A stretch of DNA of 26,579 nucleotides, from NCBI GenBank assembly GCA_015494735.1, contig WGAQ01000117.1, positions 1 to 26,579 on the forward strand. Reading direction: 5' to 3'. This stretch comes from Caldifarciminota bacterium. GTDB taxonomy: Bacteria > Hydrothermota > Hydrothermia > LBFQ01 > DSFT01. The translations under genes and the position numbers were made by a program. Positions 1 to 7,494 of this stretch are shown here, one piece after another (the first letter of the stretch is position 1; every line of letters begins with the position of its first letter). The notes beneath the pieces are model-generated. The model did no database searches, had not been told where the DNA came from, and saw only the letters and a list, made by a program, of their open reading frames with translations.

Positions 1-658
1 ACCCATTGTCATCCTTCTCAGGTTGATTTTCTAAAATAAACCTTTTGTGGTTGACAAACAAATCCCTTACTGCCTCCATACCTTCCAGAACCGCGTGGAA
101 TCGGGCGGACTTAATCTGTTTATGGACTGCCTGCTTCGATATTCCGAAGTGGTTGCCGATTTCTTCGTAGGTGTAATCCATGTGCCTCCTGTAGAACTGA
201 ATTATCTCCCTCTGGCGCTGTGTCCATTTCTCCTGTATGGATTGAACGAGAAAGTAGATGGCATTGACGGTTCTGTCGAAGAGAGCATCCGGGCTCCTTA
301 CGACAACGATTCTCCCGGAATCTTTGCAACTCTCCAGTGCCTCCCTCGCCCTGTAAAAGGCGCTTCCCCGAAGGGCTGTTCTCTCATCTATTCCCCTCTC
401 CACATCACCCAGACCCACACCCGTATAAATCCTCATAAAGAGCCTGAAGTGGAGTTCCTCCAGAACATGAGGTGTCCTCTCCGGAGATTTCAGAACCCCC
501 TGAAACTCATCCCCCGCGGTTATTTCGAATGGAATCAGGATGTCTTTCCGAAAAATAGAATTGATTTCATCCAGAGTCCTCTTCAACTCCCGTGCGAATT
601 CCTGCCAGTTTTCGATGTTTCGGGAACCTTTCACATCACCGATTATGGCAGAATACAT
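1..658 (-). CDS. SatD-family protein: cyclase-like domain plus HTH (3' end outside window)
   Basis: The frame runs from an ATG at 658 to the window edge without a stop, giving 219 residues, about the full length I expect for the SatD family. The N-terminus has a strand with a GDVKGSR motif (D8). A second strand carries AGDEFQ (D50, E51). A later segment (about 75-120) reads GVGLGDVERG, then RGSAFYRAREALES, then GRIVV. About 145-190 is a helix-turn-helix (YTYEEIGNHFGISKQAVHKQI), like sigma region 4. The SatD name is from recognition of the family; its biochemical role is not established. My reading of the motifs as a nucleotidyl cyclase/GGDEF palm fold is inference. The gene has its own promoter in the 34 bases after tdh and almost no leader, with no ribosome site. 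In other genomes SatD is, as I recall, often next to a DUF3307 membrane protein, which would lie off the left edge. Confidence 0.8.
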   Translation of the reverse strand, partial: MYSAIIGDVKGSRNIENWQEFARELKRTLDEINSIFRKDILIPFEITAGDEFQGVLKSPERTPHVLEELHFRLFMRIYTGVGLGDVERGIDERTALRGSAFYRAREALESCKDSGRIVVVRSPDALFDRTVNAIYFLVQSIQEKWTQRQREIIQFYRRHMDYTYEEIGNHFGISKQAVHKQIKSARFHAVLEGMEAVRDLFVNHKRFILENQPEKDDNG

Positions 659-665
659 GTGGAAA

Positions 666-675
666 AAATTATAAA
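666..675 (-). promoter_or_regulatory. Promoter -10 element of satD-like gene
   Basis: Reads TTTATAATTT on the minus strand. The TATAAT hexamer (673 to 668) puts the expected transcription start at about 660-661, two or three bases before the ATG. It lies between the tdh stop hairpin and the gene. No TTGACA-like -35 is evident. Confidence 0.6.
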
Positions 676-676
676 C

Positions 677-693
677 GGGGGAAGTTTTCCCCC
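677..693 (-). terminator. Hairpin at tdh stop codon, possible terminator
   Basis: On the minus strand, GGGGGAA, loop AAC, TTCCCCC form a perfect 7-bp stem. The first G is the last base of the tdh TAG stop. The stem is followed at once by GTTTATAATTTTTT, which is T-rich but is also the promoter of the next gene. It may end tdh transcription, or only protect its 3' end. The stem is seen directly; the function is inferred. Confidence 0.45.
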
Positions 694-1730
694 TAATCGG
701 AAATCTTAAATACCACTTTAGCGTGTTCTCCCCTCCTGAGCTCCTCGAAGGCATTCTGATAATCATCCAGCGTGGTAATCTTGGTTATGATGGGGTCCAG
801 GTTCACCTGACCGCTCGCCAGCAGGTTTATGGTCCTGAACCATGTGGAGTAGATGTGCCTTCCCAGAATGGCATAGATTCTCAGGTTCTTCATTATGAAG
901 TAATCGTTGAAATCGAATTTGAATTCTTCCGGAAAGAGACCCAGCATGGAGAGCCTTCCACCGGCCCTGAGGGTCTTTATCCCGTCCTTGAATCCATGCT
1001 CGTTGCCCGACATCTCCAGCATCACGTCCACACCCTTGCCTCCGGTTATGTCCATCACATATTCGTAAAGGTTGGTCTCCTTTGGATTTATGACATGGTC
1101 CGCGCCCATTTTCTTCGCCAGTTCGAGACGCTTCTCCTTCACATCGGTGGCTATCACCATATTGGCACCGGACGCCTTCGCAATCGCCACAGCCATGAGA
1201 CCTATGGGACCCATCCCCGTTATCAGGACATCCTTCGTCGCCACATCCTCAGCATAAACGGTGTCCACTGCGTTGCCCATCGGCTCCATCACGGGCGCCC
1301 AGTGGGGTGGTATTTCGGGAGGCAGTTTTATGGCATTCTTCCAGTTTATCTTCATGTATTCCGCGAAACCACCGTCCACCTGAAATCCCAGAATCTTCAT
1401 ATTCTGGCAGATGTGAAATTCACCCAGTCTGCACTGATAACACTCACCGCACCAGATATGGCTCTCGAATGCGACGAAATCCCCCACCTTAACTCCCTTC
1501 GCATTCTTACCCACCTCCACGATTTCCCCTGCCACCTCGTGTCCAAGAATGCGCGGGAATTCGGTTATCTCCTCCTGCGCCCACGGGTCCCAGTTGTAAG
1601 CATGTAAATCGCTTCCGCAGATGGAAGCATACTTCACCTTAACCAGAATTTCGTCGTCCCCCGGCGTGGGGATGGGGGCATCGATAAGCTCGAGTCCCGG
1701 AGCCGGTTTTGTTTTCGCAAGTGCCTTCAT
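693..1730 (-). CDS. tdh: L-threonine 3-dehydrogenase
   Basis: A 345-residue zinc-dependent medium-chain dehydrogenase that oxidises L-threonine to 2-amino-3-oxobutyrate with NAD+. It follows the bacterial/Thermococcales Tdh pattern throughout. Catalytic-zinc ligands are C38 (ICGSD), H63 and E64 (GHE). Structural-zinc cysteines are C94, C97, C100 and C108. E149 lies in the EPMGNAVDTV motif. The Rossmann glycine motif GMGPIG is at 172-177, and ATDVKEKRLELAKKMGAD follows. The C-terminal GRHIYSTWF and SGQVNLDPIIT segments are typical of threonine dehydrogenase rather than other alcohol dehydrogenases. The ATG has a strong AAAGGAGGG site 4 bases upstream and a promoter behind it, so this first gene has a leader, unlike its neighbours. 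The usual partner kbl (2-amino-3-ketobutyrate CoA ligase) is not in the window. The 3' end carries a hairpin. Confidence 0.9.
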   Translation of the reverse strand: MKALAKTKPAPGLELIDAPIPTPGDDEILVKVKYASICGSDLHAYNWDPWAQEEITEFPRILGHEVAGEIVEVGKNAKGVKVGDFVAFESHIWCGECYQCRLGEFHICQNMKILGFQVDGGFAEYMKINWKNAIKLPPEIPPHWAPVMEPMGNAVDTVYAEDVATKDVLITGMGPIGLMAVAIAKASGANMVIATDVKEKRLELAKKMGADHVINPKETNLYEYVMDITGGKGVDVMLEMSGNEHGFKDGIKTLRAGGRLSMLGLFPEEFKFDFNDYFIMKNLRIYAILGRHIYSTWFRTINLLASGQVNLDPIITKITTLDDYQNAFEELRRGEHAKVVFKISD

Positions 1731-1746
1731 GGTTCCCTCCTTTGAG

Positions 1747-1756
1747 AAATTTTATA
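1747..1756 (-). promoter_or_regulatory. Promoter -10 element of tdh
   Basis: Reads TATAAAATTT on the minus strand. Counting seven bases from the TAAAAT hexamer puts the start near 1742, leaving a 12-13 base leader that holds the AAAGGAGGG ribosome site. It overlaps the divergent control region shared with the 1786 gene. Confidence 0.6.
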
Positions 1757-1771
1757 GGCTCTGAAGGGGCA

Positions 1772-1781
1772 TTTATACTTT
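1772..1781 (+). promoter_or_regulatory. Promoter -10 element of the zinc-type dehydrogenase
   Basis: Reads TTTATACTTT. From TATACT (1774-1779) the seventh base downstream is 1786, the A of the ATG, so the transcript is predicted to be leaderless. The bases between are TTCCCC, with no ribosome site. Confidence 0.55.
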
Positions 1782-1785
1782 CCCC

Positions 1786-2742
1786 ATGAAGGTGAAAGCG
1801 GCTGTATTGAAGGAATTTAAGAAGCCCTTCTCCATCGAGGAGGTGGAAATTCCCGACAGGGAGGGCAATGTCTGGATAGAGGTCAGGGCGACAGGTATAT
1901 GCGGAAGGGACAGGGTCATATGGAAGGGTGGATTTCCCCGGTTTCCCCTTCCCGCCATACTGGGGCATGAGTTCGTGGGAGTTCTGAATGGAAAGCCCGT
2001 TGCGGCATATCCGGTCATCACGTGTGGAAAGTGCAGATACTGCCGTATGGGAATGGAGAACCTCTGCGAGAATAACCCCCGCATAATCGGGGAGCTGGAG
2101 CCGGGGGGTTATGCCAGTCATGTTCAGGTTCCCGAAAACCTCGTCTTTCCCCTTCCGGACGACAGGTTCGAAATATACGCGGCGGGACTGTGCCCCGTTG
2201 CCACGGCCCTGCATGCCTTCAACCTTGCCAATCTGAAGGAGGGAGACACTGCGCTGGTGACGGGGGCGGGTGGCGGTGTGGGTTATGCCATGGTGCAGGT
2301 CCTGAAGCATAAGGGGATTCGGGTCATAGCCGCCACTTCCGAATCCAAGGCTCCCATTCTATCGAAACTGGGTGTGGAGGTCATCATAACGAGAAAATAT
2401 AGAAGGGCTGTAAGGGAAGTGGATGCCGTCTTCGAGAATGTGGGAAGCCTGACCATAAACGAGAGCCTTCTCGTGTTGAAGAGGAGGGGGACGCTCGTCC
2501 TGATTGGAAACATAACCGGAGAGCCGATAACCCTTACCAGACCCGCCCTTACCATAATGAGGGAGCATCACATCGTTGGAAGCGCCGCATACAACAGGAG
2601 GGAGTATGAGGAGGCAGCCCGATGGCTGGCAGACGGGCGGGTGAAGATGCGCTTCGAAACCTTCCCGCTGGAAGAGATAAACCGGGCTTACAGCCTGCTG
2701 GAGGAGGCGAAGGTGGCGGGCAGGGCCGTTCTCATTCCCTGA
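1786..2742 (+). CDS. Zinc-type medium-chain dehydrogenase/reductase
   Basis: A 318-residue medium-chain dehydrogenase/reductase. The N-terminal GroES-like domain has C39 (GICGRD), H61 and E62 (GHEF) as likely catalytic-zinc ligands. C80, C83, C86 and C94 fit the structural zinc site. C136 in GLCPVAT may be a further ligand. The NAD(P) motif GAGGGVG is at 160-166. It is shorter than most family members (about 340), mainly in the C-terminal half. It resembles archaeal-type alcohol dehydrogenases and acryloyl-CoA reductase-like proteins; the substrate cannot be told from sequence. It is divergent from tdh across 55 bases and appears leaderless. Its stop overlaps the 3' end of the convergent glycosyltransferase gene by 11 bases. 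Confidence 0.8.
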   Translation: MKVKAAVLKEFKKPFSIEEVEIPDREGNVWIEVRATGICGRDRVIWKGGFPRFPLPAILGHEFVGVLNGKPVAAYPVITCGKCRYCRMGMENLCENNPRIIGELEPGGYASHVQVPENLVFPLPDDRFEIYAAGLCPVATALHAFNLANLKEGDTALVTGAGGGVGYAMVQVLKHKGIRVIAATSESKAPILSKLGVEVIITRKYRRAVREVDAVFENVGSLTINESLLVLKRRGTLVLIGNITGEPITLTRPALTIMREHHIVGSAAYNRREYEEAARWLADGRVKMRFETFPLEEINRAYSLLEEAKVAGRAVLIP

Positions 2743-3790
2743 GGGGGCGGCCCTTCCAGGTGGTCCTTCCTGACAGGGCAAAGAGCCAGGAGCGGAGCAT
2801 TACATATCCGAAGAAGAAGATGCCCACCGGTGCCAGGAGAGTATCGGAGATGCGGGCCAGAAGAATCCTGTCCGAGAGGAACTTCCCCGTCATTATGAGC
2901 ATAGCCAGAAGAACATATCGGGGATAGAGGAACAGAGCAAAGAAGGGCCAGAGATAAAACACCCAGTACAGAAGGGCAGCAATGGGGGTAAAATGGAGGA
3001 AGGGTCTCCACGCATTCTTCGTCAGCCCCCTGACAGTCTCGCAGAGGCTCCTGTACATGAAGACATCGGCGTACAGGGATAGCCTCCTGAAATCCACCCC
3101 GATGCCCTTCCAGGAGAGCCAGTATCCGATTTTTACATCCTCCAGAACCTCCCCTTTGAAGACTTCGTGGGGCCTGAGATTCCTGTAATCTTCTCTCGTT
3201 ATGGCCCACATCTGCCCGTTCACCCCACCCCGAACGGGAAATGGAATCTGGAAGTAAAGGTACGACAGTACGGTAAGAACAAAGGTCCCCCCTCCCCTGT
3301 ACCTGAGGAATCCGGTTATCACCTTTCCGGGAGACATATTGCATGCAATCCTCCTCAGCAGCAGTTCATCCCTGATGTACACATCCGCGTCCAGAAAGAG
3401 GAGGATATCACCGCTAGCCTTCTCCGACAGGACGTGCAGCGCATAATTCTTTCCCACCCATCCCCGGGGTTTGCCCCTTCCCCTTATCCCCCTTATGCGG
3501 ACATCTTCCCGACTGAAGCGCTCCACGACTGCCCACGTCCCATCATCCGACTCATCGTCGTAAACGAGCACCTCCATATTCCCATAATCCTGACGGAGAA
3601 TGCTTTCCAGAAGGCGGGGAAGGTTGTCCTCCTCGTTCCGGGCAGGTATGAGGATGGAAATCTTCGGCCAGCGGTCCATCCTGCACATTCCGAGTCCCCT
3701 CGTGCGCAGATAGGAGACGAGGAGAATGGCGAATGCCACCAGATGATATGCACCGAGGATTAAGAAGAGCCATTCCATGGCTTCAGACAT
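2732..3790 (-). CDS. Membrane-associated family 2 glycosyltransferase
   Basis: A 352-residue GT2 enzyme that transfers a sugar from a nucleotide donor to a probably lipid or membrane-linked acceptor. An N-terminal membrane segment (about 6-28) precedes the GT-A domain. The domain has KISILIPARNEEDNLPRLLESIL, the DDESDDGT loop, the metal-binding DAD of LFLDADVYI (134-136) and a downstream ED pair (about 217-218). Two or three membrane helices follow (about 270-335), ending with WKGR. The layout resembles carotenoid or hopanoid glycosyltransferases of the CrtQ/HpnI kind, but the acceptor is unknown. The frame stays open upstream to an ATG at 3814. I prefer the ATG at 3790, overlapping the upstream stop by 8 bases; 3778 is also possible. 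Last gene of the 7149-2732 operon. Confidence 0.8.
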   Translation of the reverse strand: MSEAMEWLFLILGAYHLVAFAILLVSYLRTRGLGMCRMDRWPKISILIPARNEEDNLPRLLESILRQDYGNMEVLVYDDESDDGTWAVVERFSREDVRIRGIRGRGKPRGWVGKNYALHVLSEKASGDILLFLDADVYIRDELLLRRIACNMSPGKVITGFLRYRGGGTFVLTVLSYLYFQIPFPVRGGVNGQMWAITREDYRNLRPHEVFKGEVLEDVKIGYWLSWKGIGVDFRRLSLYADVFMYRSLCETVRGLTKNAWRPFLHFTPIAALLYWVFYLWPFFALFLYPRYVLLAMLIMTGKFLSDRILLARISDTLLAPVGIFFFGYVMLRSWLFALSGRTTWKGRPLRE

Positions 3791-4844
3791 CGTAACCAGC
3801 CCTTCGGAGGGCATCTATGAACTTCTGTTTCGTTCTGTCCCACGTAAAGCGGGAGGCCCATTCCCGCGCATTGCGGGACATCTCCTCGTATTTCTCTCTG
3901 TTATTCCACAGTTCCACGATTCTCTCTGCCCCCTCCTCCACCCCATCCACCAGATATCCGCTGTATCCATCCCTTATGGAATCCCTGAGTCCCTTCACCC
4001 TGTATCCGATGACCGGAAGGCCCAACATGTTGGCCTCTATCACCACTATACCCCATCCCTCCCGTATGCTGGGCACTATGAGAAAATGCCCCTCGCATAG
4101 TCTCCTGTACTTCTCCTCCTCCGACACAAATCCCAGGAAATGGAGGTCGGGGTGGGAATACCTGCTCCTCAGATAATCCTCCAGAGGACCCGTTCCCATC
4201 ACCCACATCCGGGCTTCGGGTATTCTCTCCTTCACCCTGAAGAAAATGCGGATGGCGTCCTCCGGATTCTTGGTCCTCCTGAGCCTCCCGAGGTAAATCA
4301 ACGTGAGTTCATCCGCCTTCCTGCATCTGACATTCACCACATCGATACCGTTCTCCACAACGGCGATATTCCCGAATCCCAGAGACTCCAGGTCCTCCTT
4401 CGTGGATGGGGATACGGTTATGGTGAACTTATTCCTGTAAAGGCGCAGAAGGGCCTTTTCCACCCACTTCATGAAGAAGGCCCACTTACCCATCTCCGCC
4501 GTCCAGAACTCCTGATACAGCTGGTGTATGAGGAGGACAGAATTCTTCAGAAAGAAGGTCATGTATCCGATGCCATTGAACTCCTCTATGATGAGGTCGA
4601 ACTGCCTTCTATTCCTGAGAGCATAGAGAAAACCAAAAAGGTGGGTGCTCAACTCACTGCCCCTTCTGATGATTTTTATTCCATCCAATTCCTCCCGGGA
4701 AGCAGCCCCCCTGAAGGATGAGGCGAACCACACCACCTCGTGTCCCCTCTCCAAGAGCCCCCTCGCCACTTCCAGAGTGTACTTTTCTGCACCCCCACCG
4801 AGGGGATTTCTGATATCCCTCCTGTTGAGAATCAGGATGCGCAT
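3783..4844 (-). CDS. Family 4 glycosyltransferase (GT-B fold)
   Basis: A 353-residue retaining glycosyltransferase. The N-terminal acceptor domain begins MRILILNRRDIRNPLGGGAEKY, where the GGGAE loop is the usual GT4 glycine-rich turn. The donor domain has ENGIDV, YLGRLRRTKNPEDAI, MGTGP and the E-x7-E motif (E262, E270) in SIREGWGIVVIEA. No signal or membrane segment is seen, so it probably works at the inner face of the membrane. Its start is coupled to the upstream gene by a TGATG overlap, and it overlaps the downstream GT2 gene. The operon context with an Skp-like protein suggests a surface polysaccharide or glycolipid product. Donor and acceptor cannot be inferred. Confidence 0.85.
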   Translation of the reverse strand: MRILILNRRDIRNPLGGGAEKYTLEVARGLLERGHEVVWFASSFRGAASREELDGIKIIRRGSELSTHLFGFLYALRNRRQFDLIIEEFNGIGYMTFFLKNSVLLIHQLYQEFWTAEMGKWAFFMKWVEKALLRLYRNKFTITVSPSTKEDLESLGFGNIAVVENGIDVVNVRCRKADELTLIYLGRLRRTKNPEDAIRIFFRVKERIPEARMWVMGTGPLEDYLRSRYSHPDLHFLGFVSEEEKYRRLCEGHFLIVPSIREGWGIVVIEANMLGLPVIGYRVKGLRDSIRDGYSGYLVDGVEEGAERIVELWNNREKYEEMSRNAREWASRFTWDRTKQKFIDALRRAGYDV

Positions 4845-5782
4845 CAGCCGCCCTGCTCCAGCTTCTGCCTGTACTTATTGAGCATATCCCTTATATAGGT
4901 GCGGACTATGGGCTCCCATACTTCCCTCTTATCCTCGGTCCTGTCCCCTCGCGTATCTATGATGTTCCCTTCGGCGTCGTAAAGGGTTATCTTGAATATG
5001 ACCTGATCGTCCCTGAAGTCCACCTGTCCCCAGATGAAGGCATCCAGTTTCAGGATGTCCACCGCCTTCTTTATGTTATTCAGGTCTGGATTGTCCGGAT
5101 TAATCATGGACAGGACTGGAGAGATGGGAACCAGATTGAACTGGGAGTATCTGTTTATCTCCTCACGGGCGATATTCTGTATGGTTCGGGCAATCTCCTG
5201 GGTCTTGGATGAGCGGGTCAGGAGTTTGAAAGGAAACACAGCCATATACTGAATCTTCACCCTGCCCACCAGGGATGCATAGGTCTTGTTCAATTCGGCT
5301 ATCACGACATCCGTTATGTCCTGCTGAGGCTTGTAGTACAGGATTACTTCCCTGCTCTGGCTGGAATTTATAACCATGTCGATGCCCTGCTTGCGGGCTA
5401 TGGAGTCTATGACGCTGTAGATACGATTAATGTAGGGCTCCAGGGTGGTCCTGGTTTTCTGCTCTATATCCCTCGCAATCCTCAGGGCCTGCCTCTTGTA
5501 CTCCTGCTCCTTCTCCGATATCCTCTGCTCGAGCAGGAGACGGCCCTCGTCCGTCAGAACGGGCATCTGCTCCTGATACACCCTCTTGAGGCTATCTATC
5601 TCCCTCCGGAGACTGTCGAGGACCCGGGACTTTTCCATACGATACTGCCTCAATTGATTGAGGGCATCCCTGTAGTCCAGATATTCCTTCTTCACCCTCT
5701 CCAGGTCCACCACCGCCAGATTAATCTTCTGGGCATAGGCCGCCCCCACGGCGGCCATGATAAAAAGGACCAGTCTCTTCAT
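4844..5782 (-). CDS. Exported Skp/OmpH-like protein with C-terminal TolB-N-like domain
   Basis: 312 residues. A signal peptide (MKRLVLFIMAAVGAAYA) is followed by an OmpH/Skp-like region, about 19-169, that starts NLAVVDLERVKKEY. This region is mostly charged coiled coil and ends with RKQGIDMVINSSQSREVILYYKPQQDITDVVIAELNKTY, the typical Skp closing strand. Skp chaperones are normally about 160-190 residues, so the C-terminal half is extra. About 175-312 has MAVFPFKLLTR, a helix, then LKLDAFIWGQVDFRDDQVIFKITLYDAEGNIID. This pattern recalls the TolB N-terminal/LpoB-like periplasmic fold. The domain assignment is by eye and less certain than the Skp part. Likely role: periplasmic handling of outer-membrane proteins. 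A GAGGTGA site precedes the ATG, 5 bases after the aminopeptidase stop. Confidence 0.75.
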   Translation of the reverse strand: MKRLVLFIMAAVGAAYAQKINLAVVDLERVKKEYLDYRDALNQLRQYRMEKSRVLDSLRREIDSLKRVYQEQMPVLTDEGRLLLEQRISEKEQEYKRQALRIARDIEQKTRTTLEPYINRIYSVIDSIARKQGIDMVINSSQSREVILYYKPQQDITDVVIAELNKTYASLVGRVKIQYMAVFPFKLLTRSSKTQEIARTIQNIAREEINRYSQFNLVPISPVLSMINPDNPDLNNIKKAVDILKLDAFIWGQVDFRDDQVIFKITLYDAEGNIIDTRGDRTEDKREVWEPIVRTYIRDMLNKYRQKLEQGG

Positions 5783-5787
5783 TCACC

Positions 5788-7149
5788 TCACTTCTTTTCC
5801 ATGAAAATCTTATAGGCCCTGAAGGTCATATAGAGGTCCGCTTTAGAGGATATCTCGAAGGGCGAATGCATGGAAAGGAGAGCGGGACCTGCATCCAGAA
5901 CATCCATCCCATACCTGGCCAGGAACATGGCTATGGTTCCACCACCCCCCTCGTCCACCCTGCCCAGAACATCGGGTTGCCAGTATATGCCATTCTCATC
6001 GAACAGTTTGCGCACCTTACCGACGAATTCGGCTGAAGCCTCGCTTGCCACGTACTTCCCGCCTCTCCCGGTGTACTTGGTGAGGGCGATTCCGTGGTGA
6101 AGTTTCGCAGCATTTTTCTCGTCGTGCACCTCCTTCCAGAGGGGATTGAGGGCAGAAGTGACATCTGCCGAAAGGGCTTCCGAGTTATACAGGGCCTCCT
6201 CCACGGAATAGGGTGCCAGAGTCCCTTCCACCTCCAGTATCCTGCGAACCACCTTCTTGATGAATGCGGACTGGGCAGATGTATTACCCTCGGAGCCTAT
6301 CTCCTCCTTATCCACGAAGAGTACCAGAACAGCCCTGTCCGGATTCTCCAGTTCGAGGGCTGCCATCAGGGATGTGAACACGCATATGCGATCATCCTGA
6401 GCATATCCACCGATGAGGGCCCCATCCAGTCCCACATCCCTGGGCTTTATGGCGGGCACCACCTCTATATCGGCCGAAACCAGGTCCTCTTCTTTTATTC
6501 CGTACTTCTCCTCCAACAACCGGAGGGCGTACTTCTTGACGGCCTTCTCTTTTTCCCCATCCAGGGGGATGGAAGAGAAGATTATATCCATCTTTTCTCC
6601 GGGAAGGGCTTCCCCTATCTTCTTCTCCCTCTGCACCTTCCTGTCCAGATGGGGCTCCAGATCGGGAATAACGAACACGGGTTCGGATTCATCCTCCCCT
6701 ATGACGAATGTCTTTCTGCTACCATCCGATAGAACCACAACCCCGTGAATGGACAGGGGAAGGGAAAACCACTGATAGTGCTTTACGCCTCCATAATACT
6801 GCGTATCGAGGAGGGCATATCCCGAATCCTCGTAGAGGGGAACTGGTTTCAGGTCCAGACGGGGCGCATCCGTATGGGAGGCCACTATCCTGAATCCGGA
6901 AAGGGCGCTCTCCTTACCTTTCACGTACAGGGCTGCCAGTCTGCCCCTTTCGATGAACAGCATCCTGTCCCCGGATTCGGAAAACCCATCCACGAACCCC
7001 CTCTCCAGAGCCCTGCTCTCTATGTAATTGACAGTCTCCCTCTCCGTCTTCGCACGGGAGAGGAAATCCCGATAAATTTCAGCAAATTTGTAAACTTCTT
7101 CCCTCTCCTCTCCGGATAGATGGTTCCATATATTCTTTCTGAACGGCAT
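5788..7149 (-). CDS. M18-family aspartyl-type metalloaminopeptidase
   Basis: A 453-residue cytoplasmic zinc aminopeptidase of family M18, which forms large tetrahedral dodecamers in known members. The cocatalytic metal motifs are all present: H92 and D94 in SHTDAPRLDLK, D252 in GGYAQDDR, E282/E283 in DKEEIGSEGN, D329 in SADV and H428 in MHSPFEISSKADLY. A glycine-rich GGGGTIA segment is at about 401-407. The length fits the family (about 430-470). The predicted transcription start coincides with the A of its ATG, with no ribosome site. It heads a four-gene operon with envelope genes, which may be accidental since the enzyme is a general peptide-degrading one. Confidence 0.9.
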   Translation of the reverse strand: MPFRKNIWNHLSGEEREEVYKFAEIYRDFLSRAKTERETVNYIESRALERGFVDGFSESGDRMLFIERGRLAALYVKGKESALSGFRIVASHTDAPRLDLKPVPLYEDSGYALLDTQYYGGVKHYQWFSLPLSIHGVVVLSDGSRKTFVIGEDESEPVFVIPDLEPHLDRKVQREKKIGEALPGEKMDIIFSSIPLDGEKEKAVKKYALRLLEEKYGIKEEDLVSADIEVVPAIKPRDVGLDGALIGGYAQDDRICVFTSLMAALELENPDRAVLVLFVDKEEIGSEGNTSAQSAFIKKVVRRILEVEGTLAPYSVEEALYNSEALSADVTSALNPLWKEVHDEKNAAKLHHGIALTKYTGRGGKYVASEASAEFVGKVRKLFDENGIYWQPDVLGRVDEGGGGTIAMFLARYGMDVLDAGPALLSMHSPFEISSKADLYMTFRAYKIFMEKK

Positions 7150-7153
7150 TCCG

Positions 7154-7163
7154 AAATTTTAAT
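7154..7163 (-). promoter_or_regulatory. Promoter -10 element of the M18 operon
   Basis: Reads ATTAAAATTT on the minus strand. Seven bases from the TAAAAT hexamer (7161 to 7156) lands on 7149, the A of the ATG. No -35 similar to TTGACA and no ribosome site. Confidence 0.6.
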
Positions 7164-7164
7164 A

Positions 7165-7476
7165 CCTGAAGTAAGAAAATAAACCCACAGGTTTGTCACC
7201 TTTGGACATGAAATTGGACATAGCGGGAATGATTAATGGTTGCAGGGTTCTGGAAGGAGGATTGGCATCTCTCCTCGAGATGAAACCTGTAAAGAGCATT
7301 TTCGTAAATCTCCATCTTCCCCGGCTCGATATCTCCCAAAATGACTTTCTGCTCTCCAACCACCATGGAAGTTCCATGTCTTAACCTGCCACTGTCTTCA
7401 ACTGGACGGAGGTGGGATTAAAAGCCCGTTCTCTCACACCAGTTTTTCCAAAAGGCATTACGGGATTTCGAGCAAC
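7165..7476. other. Intergenic region between two divergent operons
   Basis: About 310 bases between the divergent M18 and GT4 promoters with no gene I can support. Short open frames exist on both strands: 72 codons minus at 7159-7377, and 63 codons plus at 7193-7384. A minus-strand 56-codon frame starting near 7367 reads MVVGEQKVILGDIEPGKMEIYE at its start and looks faintly protein-like. None has a ribosome site or promoter in the pattern seen elsewhere. It may be the remnant of a lost gene. No tRNA or clear long hairpin was recognised. Confidence 0.4.
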
Positions 7477-7486
7477 TATAAAATTT
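7477..7486 (+). promoter_or_regulatory. Promoter -10 element of the GT4 operon
   Basis: Reads TATAAAATTT. The TAAAAT hexamer (7479-7484) predicts a start near 7491-7492, three or four bases before the ATG at 7495. The sequence in between, GCCGTGGG, is too close to the ATG to work as a normal ribosome site. Confidence 0.6.
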
Positions 7487-7494
7487 GCCGTGGG

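Noticed and set aside
47..709. Plus-strand 220-codon frame at the left end
   Set aside because: It is the antisense of the SatD-family gene, whose minus-strand translation has clear family motifs and a promoter.
2732..3814. ATG at 3814 as the start of the GT2 gene
   Set aside because: It would overlap the upstream GT4 gene by 32 bases and add residues with no family match; 3790 or 3778 fits the local overlap pattern better.
7159..7384. Two overlapping small open frames (72 and 63 codons) as genes
   Set aside because: No ribosome site, no promoter of the local type at the right distance, and mutually antisense.
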